Positions 12,899 through 20,516 of a stretch of DNA of 25,280 bases are shown here, in pieces. The notes beneath the pieces were generated by a model, which saw only the letters and a program-made list of their open reading frames with translations, searched no databases and was not told the origin of the DNA. Location of the stretch: positions 1 through 25,280 of IMG/VR virus record IMGVR_UViG_3300026094_000035. The stretch is one strand, 5' to 3'. This stretch comes from a virus. The stretch's first letter is position 1; each line of letters opens with the position of its first letter. The translations under genes and the position numbers were made by a program.

Positions 12899-14218
12899 TT
12901 ACTCATTTTCACCATTGGCATTATTTAATGGCGTTAAGGGCTCACCTTCTGGTATATCTTCTGGTGGCTCAGCCGGAAAAGCGATTGGAAGAGTTGTTGT
13001 GGTTCCAGACGTATTTTGGGCAGGAGAGGTTGTCGCAGTTGGTTCAGGTCTTGCCCCCAACGATTCTGTTCTCCCCCCACCAGACTCTTTTCTAACAAAA
13101 GTGCCGTCTGATTGTTGTATTATCGTATCAGAATTGGGGGTGGGGACATTAAAACTTTCAGAACTGTTTTGGCTTGTTCTTTGTGCAACTGAGCCAACAA
13201 CACCAGCGGCCACGCCGGTTGCAGTGGAAATTGCTGCTGCGGTTGCTTCTTCTTTTGCAATGTCTCCAATGTCGGAATCGCTGAATGTTTCCCTTGCTCG
13301 CCCAGCGGTTTGGATTGCTCCTAATATATCGCCATTAGCAAGGTCATCTACAACACTTAAACCAGAATCTACTAATCCACCCTGACCAAACACAGTTTGA
13401 TTTCCGCCGGGTCTGGAGTTGGGACTCGTAACTTTGTCGTAATGTGTTGGGTTGCCAAATCCAGGAACCGTTGTAGAGTTGCCGTCTACACCAATCAAAC
13501 CAGAATAATATTTTACAGATTCATACGAAACACGCAGACGATTTTCCATAATGCCTTCACCTGCACTATAATCATACCGATCATGATTCCATTCAGTAAT
13601 AAGAGGGTTTATCAAAACATAACTTGCCCAGCGATGTTGGTTAAACCCATAGATTGTTATATCACGAAAAAATGCAGGTTTTGGAATTAACTCACCACCA
13701 GAACCAAACCCTTCGCCATAAAAACCCCAATCATTTGCTTTTCTTTCTGGAGAATATATGTCTCTTTCTGAGTATGTAAATCCGGGGTCTTCTGAAATTG
13801 CACCAGCACTACCATAACCTTGGCTCGGGTCACGATAGTAATAACTGAAATAGTTGTACCATAACCGTCTTGTTAAGTCTGACGCATCATCATGAAACGT
13901 CATTTCAATAGGATTATACTCTATTTTCTTTTGAACAATACGCTTACGATTGTATTGGTTGTATGTGTCACTGTCTATTGCGTAACTTGGCAGATCAGTT
14001 GTTTTAACTAATAGCCCAATTGTAGATTGTTCATCCTGCCCAAAGACAGAACGAAGCCCGGGAATCTCCGTATTAAGAGTAAAATAAACATGAAATAGAA
14101 ATTTATTACGCGGAGCAAGCTCATAATTGTTTGAGGTAAACGTCTTATGAGCATGCTGTGCGTCTCTTAGGTTATCCCGAGCGACAAACCCACTAAAAAA
14201 GTCACGAAAAAATGACAC
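12899..14218 (-). CDS. Tail-tube-domain protein (gp19/gp54-like paralogue)
   Basis: 439 aa with a GTG start 2 nt after the tube gene's stop; no strong ribosome site, so translation is likely coupled. The N-terminal 230 residues look like an expanded tube fold: NKFLFHVYFTLN near 38-49, LLVKTTDLPSYAIDSDTYNQ (68-87), IEYNPIEMTFHDDASD near 98-113, and RDITIYGFNQHRWASY around 187-202. Two loops are enlarged by aromatic, Gly-rich sequence. The C-terminal 150 residues are Ser/Thr/Pro/Ala-rich and probably disordered, with an Ala-rich stretch near 310-330. Paralogues of gp19 in T4 include gp48 and gp54, which start or cap the tube at the baseplate; this is the closest analogy. Which of these it corresponds to cannot be settled by eye. 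Confidence 0.65.
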   Translation of the reverse strand: MSFFRDFFSGFVARDNLRDAQHAHKTFTSNNYELAPRNKFLFHVYFTLNTEIPGLRSVFGQDEQSTIGLLVKTTDLPSYAIDSDTYNQYNRKRIVQKKIEYNPIEMTFHDDASDLTRRLWYNYFSYYYRDPSQGYGSAGAISEDPGFTYSERDIYSPERKANDWGFYGEGFGSGGELIPKPAFFRDITIYGFNQHRWASYVLINPLITEWNHDRYDYSAGEGIMENRLRVSYESVKYYSGLIGVDGNSTTVPGFGNPTHYDKVTSPNSRPGGNQTVFGQGGLVDSGLSVVDDLANGDILGAIQTAGRARETFSDSDIGDIAKEEATAAAISTATGVAAGVVGSVAQRTSQNSSESFNVPTPNSDTIIQQSDGTFVRKESGGGRTESLGARPEPTATTSPAQNTSGTTTTLPIAFPAEPPEDIPEGEPLTPLNNANGENE

Positions 14219-14220
14219 GA

Positions 14221-14838
14221 TTAGCCAGTTACAACTTCGCCCAATGTTCTACCAACACTTGAACCAACGCCATCACCAAGTGGTGTCTGTAGTGCGTTGT
14301 CAAAACGAAGTGTCATTGAAACTGTTTGTACATCACTTGTAGCATAGTCAAGTTGGTTATAGTTGGCACTGGTTATATAGCAACCATAAAGTTCCCATGT
14401 CTCAAGAACCTGTGGTTCATTGGCACCGTTGCCGCCATCAAGCATTTCACAACGAGTAAGGAACTTATAATCAATACCTGATGATGCTGATGCCTGTTCC
14501 ATGAAATCCATTTGTCGCTGCAGTTGCTCACCAACAAGTCTGGCAATAGTACCAGAAGCGTCGTCACGCATCTCAACTGTAACGTCCTGCCACGTATGCT
14601 TACCGGCTAAACGCATTTTAGAGTTATATAGATCAATTGTAATATCGTCAAACTCTACGTTTGGGCGGTCAAATGTCATAACCTGTTTGGTTAGTTCTGT
14701 TTTTGGCGTTGAAATACCAAAGTTTTCAAATAACACTCTAAAGCGATACTTGAGTTTTGGCATCAAGAGTCCTTGGTTATTAGCACTCTGATCACTTGCC
14801 AAAGGCACTGTCATTCTTGATAATGATGAAACGGCCAT
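14221..14838 (-). CDS. 19: Tail tube protein gp19
   Basis: 205 aa, near the usual length (T4 gp19 is 163, marine homologues about 200). The diagnostic run is KYRFRVLFENFG (30-41), LTKQVMTFDRPNVEFDDITI (49-68), YNSKMRLAGKHTWQDVTVEM (71-90), RDDASGTIARLVGEQLQRQ (91-109) and WELYGCYITSANYNQLDYAT (148-167), ending with VSMTLRFDNA. It builds the inner tube through which DNA passes. It follows the sheath gene, as in T4, but is separated from it by a terminator and has its own late promoter at 14863-14870, with an AAGGGAG ribosome site. Independent expression suits the need for many copies. Confidence 0.93.
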   Translation of the reverse strand: MAVSSLSRMTVPLASDQSANNQGLLMPKLKYRFRVLFENFGISTPKTELTKQVMTFDRPNVEFDDITIDLYNSKMRLAGKHTWQDVTVEMRDDASGTIARLVGEQLQRQMDFMEQASASSGIDYKFLTRCEMLDGGNGANEPQVLETWELYGCYITSANYNQLDYATSDVQTVSMTLRFDNALQTPLGDGVGSSVGRTLGEVVTG

Positions 14839-14862
14839 ATATTTTGTCTCCCTTGTCTCAAT

Positions 14863-14870
14863 TATTTATC
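14863..14870 (-). promoter_or_regulatory. T4-type late promoter for gp19
   Basis: GATAAATA on the minus strand, in the gap between the sheath terminator and gp19. The expected start near 14857 gives a short leader with AAGGGAG before the ATG at 14838. Confidence 0.65.
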
Positions 14871-14886
14871 AAAAACTAAAGACAAA

Positions 14887-14912
14887 AAAACAGGGCCTTT
14901 TGGCCCTGTTTT
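14887..14912. terminator. Bidirectional intrinsic terminator after gp18
   Basis: The 11-bp stem AAAACAGGGCC pairs with GGCCCTGTTTT around a TTTT loop. T-runs follow on both strands, so it can work in either direction. It lies 19 nt after the sheath stop and upstream of the gp19 promoter, so it should insulate gp18 from gp19. Confidence 0.9.
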
Positions 14913-14930
14913 ACATTTATAAACAACAAC

Positions 14931-17900
14931 TTATGTGTCTTGAATTGTTCTGGATGATGCAATATTCCCTGAGGAAATTTCGCCTGTATTTTTAATCCGA
15001 ACCGGAATAAAAATAAATTCCACTGCTTTTACTGGCTCTATTGCAATATCAACATACAACTCATTACGATCAATACGCTCTGGTGTGTTGTTGCTATTAT
15101 CACAAACAACAAGGTAATCGTATATTCCTCGCTTGGCTAACAAATCATTCATCAAAGATTCTACAGAACCTTTAATTTCATTTCTTGTGATTGTGTCATT
15201 TGGCTCAAACAAGAATTGGTTACCAATTTCACCCAATCTGTCACGAATGAACGCGACAAGTCGAGCAACATTGATACGGTCAAGAGCACTTGGTGTGCCT
15301 TGTGTAGTTTTGTTACCAAAGTTTGTGATACCAGAAGCAGGAATCAAGGTAATTGGGTTAACGTTATTTTCGTATAACGTATCCTTAAGACCACCGGTTA
15401 ACCCTGATTGTACAAATTCTCCAGTATCAACATCAACATATCCTAATCTTGCAGCATTATCTACTGTACCACGACGTGGACCTGCTGGTGCAAGCCATGG
15501 ATAAGCAACATTATCATTTCTAACAATAGTACGAAGCATCATATGACTTGCTGGCTGAACTACAGTTGCACCTGACAAATCATTTGTTTGACATGCTGGG
15601 TAGAATACACCAAGATATGGATCATTTGACGTCAATGCTTCATCAATTCCATATCCATCTGCATCTTCACCATTAGCCCATGACTGAACAGTGTTGCTAT
15701 CTGGTGACAAACGAAGTGGTGTGTCACCAATAACAAAAGCGGTATTATCACGCTCGTTGTTGAGTGCAACCATGTTTGGAATTAACTCAGGATATCCGGG
15801 TGAGGCAATAAGATTAAATTGACGCTGATCCTCTCGGATTTCTGTGTTGCTATCAATTGCAGATTTCATAGCGTCTGTAACTATTTTTCTTACTGCATAA
15901 CGACCCATATAAGGTGATCCGTCACTTCTATTTCCAGAAACTGTTACCCATGCATCTGGGTTTTCATCAGTGTATGCGGGGAAATCACTGGAATTGAAGT
16001 AATCAACCCGATATTCCTTAATATTAAAACCAGAACGGCGAGTATTAAATAATAATGTACCAGATGGGTAAAGATCTGGATCTGGTGCATCAAGATCAAG
16101 ATTATCACTCTCTAATAAATCAATAATTGAAGCAATATCATCATCTATTGGATCATCTGAGCTATCTGTACTCCAACGGGCATCTGCAAAAACGATACCA
16201 TCTTGCGTTGTTTGATCAGTGTTGTCAATTGGTACCCACTGGTCTGTTCCTAATACGGAAGTCCAACGATAAAGATCTGGATAATTTTCTAAATCAGAAC
16301 TGTTTAGCCATATGTCACCATACTCAAGGTCACTGCCGTCACTTTGCTGAGTTGGTGCATTTGTTGACACTATAGGACCGGCTGTATCTGTTAAACTCAG
16401 GTCAACGCCCCGTATATCTTCAACGACATTACGGTATCCACGCCATGTTGTGCCATCATGAACCATAATATCAATATCGCCGATGTCAGAATAATACCAC
16501 TTACGACCGTCATTTGGTGCTTGGTCAGGTTCATTAGAACTTGCTGTGTATTCTAGTGCATCCCAAGAAGAGAGGTACCATTCTATATCACCATTCATTA
16601 GCATCTCGGCTTCTACACCGGCTGTTGCAGGTGTTATACCAAGGTCATTTAATGCTGTGCCGACAGTTTCAACAATCTTTATAACTCCACCTTGCGTGTG
16701 TGAAATTCTAACTGTTCCTGCTGATGTCACCTCTGCCCGGGTGTTTTCTACACCAGCCGAAGTAAATGCGGCAACAAAATCACTTGGGGTATCACCACTT
16801 ACTGTAACAGAAACAGGAGAAGTTAGTGTTTGTGAGCCAGCCTGACTAGCACTAATAGTAAACTGAGCATTGGTAACACCTAATGTAGCGTTAGCGGCTG
16901 TGCCAGTTATTACCGTTTCACCCACTTGGAAATTGCGATACAATTTATTCGTAAATGTATTATTTTCATTGATATCGTAAAATGTGAATAAAGTATTGAT
17001 AGGCAAATTACGACCGCCACCTGCAGGATCTAACTTAAAGTAAGATTCTACAAAACTATCGTACAGCGGAGCATTTACTAGATTCCAAACGGCAGAAGAC
17101 GCATCATATTGTTTGACTGATAAATTTGTACCCTCATTCACAGGAGTAATTTTATGCCAAACTGAACCAGTCGGTTTACTATTTGCTCTCCAAGTTGGTA
17201 CCTTTGTGTGCTGTGATTGTTGTAATTCTGGAGAAACATATCTTCCTGCTTCAATGCCAAGATCGGCCAAAACACTACCGGAAATATCTATAGCACCGTC
17301 CTCTGTGCTGCCATCTGAACTTGCAGTGGAATCAACATAAATTTCTATGCGTCCATTTATTGCAACAGCAAAGACACCTGTAATGCTTGCTGAAGTTATA
17401 GCTTCTGATAAACCATCAATCGTATCATCAGGTGATGATGGAACTTGGACTGTTATTCCATTTATTTCAATTGTGTCACCTACGGTAAGGTCAGGGTTTG
17501 TTTCGCTACCTTGAACAGTAGGCCAAGATATTTTCCAAGCATCAGAGCCAACTAATACCCATGCATTATTAGCATTTTTAAAATAAACAGGATTATTAGC
17601 ATTTATTGCTACAACAGCATAGTCACCACGACTACCAACACTGCTTACAGGAATACCAAAAGACAAGTTTGAATCATCTGTGATGTAAAGAGCATCTTTA
17701 GAAGTAAACTCGTTTGTTGATGCATTCCACTCAAAAATACCTACAGTTGTTTCTGCTGTATCAAACCACCAACTATTATCGGGTGCATCGCCTGTTGGGC
17801 GTGTTAGTGTAGCAGTTAATTCATCGAGGTCAACATCAACTCTTTGTACATAAGCACGGTTGCTGATTCCCAATACTGAATGGGCGGCGAGAAGACCATA

Positions 17901-18173
17901 CTCATTTAATTCAAAACCATTTACTGGACTACCAGAAGCGGTCTGAAAGAAATTTGGATTGCCAAATGTGTTAATTAACTCTCTTTGGCTGCTAATAAGA
18001 TATACGTTGTTTGCGTTTGATGCGAGTGTGCCAGCCGCTATAGCCGTACCACTCGGATCGAGTTTATTCTCTGCTGTTGCAATCAAAATATACGGTACAG
18101 AAGCAGTTGCGGCTGGAAGATAGTTTGATTCATCAATAATCGAAACTTCTACTCCGGGACTGATTAATGCCAT
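14931..18173 (-). CDS. 18: Tail sheath protein gp18, enlarged
   Basis: A 1080-aa contractile sheath subunit; T4 gp18 is 659. The N terminus, MALISPGVEVSIIDES, and the C-terminal domain from about 750 are typical: YAVRKIVTDAMKSAI (759-773), NLIASPGYPELIPNM (787-801), YPWLAPAGPRRG (891-902), LYENNVNPI (933-941), GNKTTQG (953-959), RINVARLVAFI (966-976), FLFEPNDTITRNEIKGSVES (987-1006) and ELYVDIAIEPVKAVEFIFIP (1038-1057). The extra mass is in the middle. Residues 226-310 and 424-515 look like two flagellin/hook IN-type beta units, and 540-670 holds WYYSDIGD, YGDIWLNSSDLENYPDLYRW and related display-like loops. It starts at ATG 18173 with GAGGAA 9 nt upstream and a late promoter at 18202-18209. 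Confidence 0.93.
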   Translation of the reverse strand: MALISPGVEVSIIDESNYLPAATASVPYILIATAENKLDPSGTAIAAGTLASNANNVYLISSQRELINTFGNPNFFQTASGSPVNGFELNEYGLLAAHSVLGISNRAYVQRVDVDLDELTATLTRPTGDAPDNSWWFDTAETTVGIFEWNASTNEFTSKDALYITDDSNLSFGIPVSSVGSRGDYAVVAINANNPVYFKNANNAWVLVGSDAWKISWPTVQGSETNPDLTVGDTIEINGITVQVPSSPDDTIDGLSEAITSASITGVFAVAINGRIEIYVDSTASSDGSTEDGAIDISGSVLADLGIEAGRYVSPELQQSQHTKVPTWRANSKPTGSVWHKITPVNEGTNLSVKQYDASSAVWNLVNAPLYDSFVESYFKLDPAGGGRNLPINTLFTFYDINENNTFTNKLYRNFQVGETVITGTAANATLGVTNAQFTISASQAGSQTLTSPVSVTVSGDTPSDFVAAFTSAGVENTRAEVTSAGTVRISHTQGGVIKIVETVGTALNDLGITPATAGVEAEMLMNGDIEWYLSSWDALEYTASSNEPDQAPNDGRKWYYSDIGDIDIMVHDGTTWRGYRNVVEDIRGVDLSLTDTAGPIVSTNAPTQQSDGSDLEYGDIWLNSSDLENYPDLYRWTSVLGTDQWVPIDNTDQTTQDGIVFADARWSTDSSDDPIDDDIASIIDLLESDNLDLDAPDPDLYPSGTLLFNTRRSGFNIKEYRVDYFNSSDFPAYTDENPDAWVTVSGNRSDGSPYMGRYAVRKIVTDAMKSAIDSNTEIREDQRQFNLIASPGYPELIPNMVALNNERDNTAFVIGDTPLRLSPDSNTVQSWANGEDADGYGIDEALTSNDPYLGVFYPACQTNDLSGATVVQPASHMMLRTIVRNDNVAYPWLAPAGPRRGTVDNAARLGYVDVDTGEFVQSGLTGGLKDTLYENNVNPITLIPASGITNFGNKTTQGTPSALDRINVARLVAFIRDRLGEIGNQFLFEPNDTITRNEIKGSVESLMNDLLAKRGIYDYLVVCDNSNNTPERIDRNELYVDIAIEPVKAVEFIFIPVRIKNTGEISSGNIASSRTIQDT

Positions 18174-18201
18174 GTTTTTGTTCCTCTGTTTGGGTTAATA
18201 T

Positions 18202-18209
18202 TATTTATT
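18202..18209 (-). promoter_or_regulatory. T4-type late promoter for gp18
   Basis: AATAAATA on the minus strand. The predicted start near 18196 yields a 22-nt leader with GAGGAA before ATG 18173. Confidence 0.65.
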
Positions 18210-18225
18210 AAAAATGCGAAAATAC

Positions 18226-18253
18226 AAGGTGTTTGGGACACCTTTGCAAAGGT
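18226..18253. promoter_or_regulatory. Overlapping inverted repeats in the divergent gap
   Basis: AAGGTGT and ACACCTT form a 7-bp stem with a TTGGG loop (18226-18244). It overlaps a perfect 14-bp palindrome, ACCTTTGCAAAGGT (18240-18253). Both lie between the diverging gp18 and HNH-like promoters. Read leftward, the first stem is followed by GTATTTT, so it could be a weak terminator for leftward transcripts; the palindrome could be an operator. Confidence 0.45.
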
Positions 18254-18259
18254 TTGATT

Positions 18260-18267
18260 AATAAATA
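18260..18267 (+). promoter_or_regulatory. Late promoter adjacent to HNH-like gene start
   Basis: AATAAATA on the plus strand, only 5 nt before ATG 18273 and with no Shine-Dalgarno close by. Standard T4 spacing puts transcription start at the ATG itself. Confidence 0.55.
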
Positions 18268-18272
18268 TTATT

Positions 18273-18620
18273 ATGAATCGCCCTTTATGTCAGGCATGCA
18301 AATCAAAATTAGCTGCTGTTAACTATATTAAAAACGATGTTGTTCATTATCGTTCTAAATGTTATGCGTGTATTCGCAAAAAGCGTGGTATAAAACCAGC
18401 ACAGCCAAAATGGCAAAAGGCAGGATATAAAAAGAAAACAAAATGTGATGTTTGTGGATTCAGAGCAAAATACTCTGCACAAACACTTGTGTATCACATA
18501 GATGGAAATTTAGAGAATGTATCAGTAAGTAATTTACGGACAGTATGTCTGAATTGCACGATTACAATTCAGAAAGGCGATTCGGTGTGGAAATCTGGTG
18601 ATCTTCAAGCAGATCATTAA
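18273..18620 (+). CDS. HNH-like zinc-binding phage protein
   Basis: 115 aa with four Cys pairs: C6/C9, C30/C33, C58/C61 and C92/C95. The second half has an HNH-type core: LVYHIDGN (72-79), Asn87 in SNLRTVCLNC (86-95), after the zinc pair CDVCGF (58-63). The first half is a basic zinc ribbon, with CIRKKRGIKPAQPKWQ at 33-48. I recall this protein as very common in marine T4-like phages. The fold suggests nucleic-acid binding or nicking, but the classic second catalytic His is not obvious, so activity is uncertain. It is the only plus-strand gene inside the leftward late run. Its last 59 nt overlap the 3' end of the convergent kinase gene. Start chosen at the only ATG before the first Cys pair. 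Confidence 0.75.
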   Translation: MNRPLCQACKSKLAAVNYIKNDVVHYRSKCYACIRKKRGIKPAQPKWQKAGYKKKTKCDVCGFRAKYSAQTLVYHIDGNLENVSVSNLRTVCLNCTITIQKGDSVWKSGDLQADH

Positions 18621-19242
18621 CCTGATCATATAATTCTGTCAGTGTAAAGTTGTTATATAAAATGTAATCAAACTTGCAACCTGCCCAACCGGATTCACTT
18701 TGATGAACATTATTTTCATCAAGATATTGTTTGGCTTTTTCTTGTTGTTCTGCAGAATTTGTCGTATTGTATGTTTTTGCTACCGATAACCACTCTGGAT
18801 CTTTTCCGCGTTGAACTCGTACAACGATACCACCTTGATTTTGAACAGCAAAAATCTCATTCAAAAATCTACAATCAGTAATAACAACATTGTCTTTGTT
18901 GGATCTGAGTTTGTTTTCTAAACTGGCAACCCATATATCATTATGAAAATGTTTTCTTAATACATCAGTGCCCCAATGCTGAAGAACCCAGCGTGGAGTT
19001 AGATTGGGAATCTCAAGGCGAGTTGCCCACCACTCATCTATTTCTTCTCTCCACTCTCTACTATGCTGAGTCCGCCCTTCTAACATTTCTCTATCCCATC
19101 CAAAAATAGACGAGACAGCATCCTTTAATGTTCTGGCAAAACTTTCTCTACGAAAATGATGAATGTTTTGCAGATAATCTGCAACTGTGTCTTTACCTGA
19201 TCCAATCAATCCAACCAGTGCAATTACTTTCTTTTCGTTCAT
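18562..19242 (-). CDS. 1: Deoxynucleoside monophosphate kinase, gp1-like
   Basis: 226 aa, near the 241 of T4 gp1. The P-loop GLIGSGKDT is at residues 11-19, followed by FARTLKDAVSSIFGWDREML near 36-55, the RWVLQHWGTDVLRKHFHNDIW stretch around 83-104, and VVITDCRFLNE near 118-128. This is the order expected of the dNMP kinase family, which phosphorylates dTMP, dGMP and hydroxymethyl-dCMP with ATP to feed phage DNA synthesis. The ATG overlaps the membrane-protein stop by ATGA. The 3' end overlaps the convergent HNH-like gene, so the last 20 codons are constrained on both strands. The C-terminal 15 residues may be dispensable. Confidence 0.88.
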   Translation of the reverse strand: MNEKKVIALVGLIGSGKDTVADYLQNIHHFRRESFARTLKDAVSSIFGWDREMLEGRTQHSREWREEIDEWWATRLEIPNLTPRWVLQHWGTDVLRKHFHNDIWVASLENKLRSNKDNVVITDCRFLNEIFAVQNQGGIVVRVQRGKDPEWLSVAKTYNTTNSAEQQEKAKQYLDENNVHQSESGWAGCKFDYILYNNFTLTELYDQVNDLLEDHQISTPNRLSEL

Positions 19243-19670
19243 TTAATCAACACTTCCACAATATTCATCATTACTGCAGTAGAAGTAATAGCAGAGCCTA
19301 TCATAATTGCTCTATCACTCCACTGCATACCGACATAGATCCATCCAATGCCTGATACAACATATGCTACCTGTCCCGGCATAGGCAATCCCGCAGAAAT
19401 CAAAAATACACCAACCACTGCAAAAATCATTGCTCCCCACTTGACATACCAGTCAGGGGTTCCGGTTGGTGTGGTTGGTTTTACACCATCATACTCGGTC
19501 TGTAGTTCTTCTAACTCTTGCTTGAGTCGCCGCTTTTCTTCGGCCAGTTCCATGGCAAGTTTGCCAGCCTTGCTCATAGTGCTTTTTTCGTATTTGTCTT
19601 TTGTTTCTTTTTTAACATCAGACTCCAACTTTTGTGCTTCCGGCGATTCTGATATATCTTCGGGTTTCAT
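19239..19670 (-). CDS. Small membrane protein with coiled coil
   Basis: 143 aa. The N-terminal half is charged and contains a Lys/Glu-rich coiled coil at about 33-62, ending in a Pro/Thr linker (64-72). The C-terminal half has three hydrophobic segments, roughly 77-96, 98-115 and 120-141, introduced by DWYVKWGAMIF and with GWIYVGMQWSDRAIM in the middle. There is no signal peptide. I recognise the type from marine myoviruses, where it is unnamed. Three membrane segments would allow a holin-like role, but no lysin lies next to it and holin is only one possibility. It overlaps the exonuclease gene upstream and gp1 downstream by ATGA, so all three are probably one transcript. Confidence 0.7.
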   Translation of the reverse strand: MKPEDISESPEAQKLESDVKKETKDKYEKSTMSKAGKLAMELAEEKRRLKQELEELQTEYDGVKPTTPTGTPDWYVKWGAMIFAVVGVFLISAGLPMPGQVAYVVSGIGWIYVGMQWSDRAIMIGSAITSTAVMMNIVEVLIK

Positions 19671-20194
19671 ATTATTTTTTCAATACCTAAATCAGTAAAA
19701 GTTTGTTGTAGCATCTCAATTTGTCGGCGACAATCTTCCAATGCGTGATGAGTTGTCTGTGGTCGTTTTAATTCTGGATACAAACTATATACCGTTCTTG
19801 CATCACGAACCAAATAAAACTTCCATGGAATTGGCATATCATAACTTTGGTATGCATTTTCTAAAATATTAACTTCAAATGTTGGATCATTGATCCACAT
19901 AAAGTCACTTTGCCATATTAATGGAGACAATTCGGATAGTGCTTCGGGGAGTGATATACGATCATTGTCTGAAAATGCTTCTTCTTTTGCTATTTCAGAC
20001 TGATTTGCCCACCACTCAACTGTATGCTCTTCTACATTCCTGTCTTTCTGGCTTTCAATACTGACCCGTGCATAAAAGTGTCGCAACTCGCTATAGCTCC
20101 GCTTTTCAAACGGGCTAAATTGCTGTGCTGCAATTGTAAGAATGCATGCATCAGGAGTGATTGCCAAGGTTTCTATATCTACCATTATATGCAT
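19667..20194 (-). CDS. DEDDh 3'-5' exonuclease (DexA / Rv2179c-like)
   Basis: 175 aa. Exo I motif MVDIETL gives Asp6 and Glu8; Exo III motif HHALEDCRRQ gives His149 and Asp153 with the usual H-x4-D spacing. A typical WWANQS segment sits at 60-65. The central motif reads WINDPTFEVNIL (99-110), where related proteins have FD: Glu106 replaces the expected Asp. Its class acts on single-stranded DNA or RNA, and T4 DexA is the phage counterpart. Two starts are possible, ATG 20194 and ATG 20185. Both lie in a hairpin (20180-20201), and neither has a clear Shine-Dalgarno. It overlaps the membrane protein by ATGA and shares its run with gp1. Confidence 0.8.
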   Translation of the reverse strand: MHIMVDIETLAITPDACILTIAAQQFSPFEKRSYSELRHFYARVSIESQKDRNVEEHTVEWWANQSEIAKEEAFSDNDRISLPEALSELSPLIWQSDFMWINDPTFEVNILENAYQSYDMPIPWKFYLVRDARTVYSLYPELKRPQTTHHALEDCRRQIEMLQQTFTDLGIEKII

Positions 20195-20201
20195 AATGGT
20201 A
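20180..20201 (-). promoter_or_regulatory. Hairpin over the exonuclease start codons
   Basis: TACCATTAT and ATAATGGTA form a 9-bp perfect stem with a 4-nt ATGC loop. It encloses both candidate start codons of the exonuclease (20194 and 20185), so it could limit translation initiation. The stem is all A/T except four G-C pairs, so stability is modest. Confidence 0.5.
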
Positions 20202-20228
20202 TTAATTTACTACAAGATTAAAGGTTTG

Positions 20229-20516
20229 TCAACGCTTACGCATTCTTTTGTTAAGATTACGAGCAATACGACTGGCTGGATTTACGCGTTTTGTTTTTTT
20301 AGACTTTCTGGCTTGCTGAGGCTTTGTTCTGGCACGGGTTAACTTAGTCCGCTGTGCCTGAGCGATATTCAGTGGCTTAGAGCAGTCCCGAACATCAGGA
20401 ACTGTTTTGTTTTTTCTCGGTCCAGCCTCGCACCGCCAAGCCATTTTGACTTGCCCTGTTCGTGGGTTTCTTTTCCAAACCATTCGATGTTCAGTGATTA
20501 TCTCGTCAATTCGCAT
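20229..20516 (-). CDS. Small basic marine-phage protein
   Basis: 95 aa, strongly basic. The blocks VKMAWRCEAGPRKNKTVPD (23-41, Cys29), DCSKPLN with Cys45, RTKLTRARTKPQQARKSKKT near 57-76 and RVNPASRIARNLNKRMR close to the end match a family that I recall across marine T4-like phages. It probably binds nucleic acid; function is unknown. The N terminus, MRIDEIITEH, has the start-peptide look (short, acidic, then hydrophobic-x-Glu) seen in T4 capsid-targeted proteins. The ATG immediately follows the gp13 stop codon (TAA then ATG), so expression is likely coupled to the neck gene. The next gene is 34 nt downstream. Confidence 0.75.
   Translation of the reverse strand: MRIDEIITEHRMVWKRNPRTGQVKMAWRCEAGPRKNKTVPDVRDCSKPLNIAQAQRTKLTRARTKPQQARKSKKTKRVNPASRIARNLNKRMRKR

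Noticed and set aside
12915-13385. 156-aa plus-strand open frame
   Set aside because: It lies wholly within the tube-domain gene on the other strand. Its Ser/Gly/Val-rich sequence is the antisense of that gene's low-complexity tail, and it has no ribosome site.
15133-15504. 123-aa plus-strand open frame inside the sheath gene
   Set aside because: The minus frame there is the highly conserved sheath C-terminal domain; the plus frame shows nothing recognisable.
19239-19670. Holin call for the three-segment membrane protein
   Set aside because: No endolysin or spanin is adjacent and the long N-terminal coiled coil is atypical; kept as an unnamed membrane protein.
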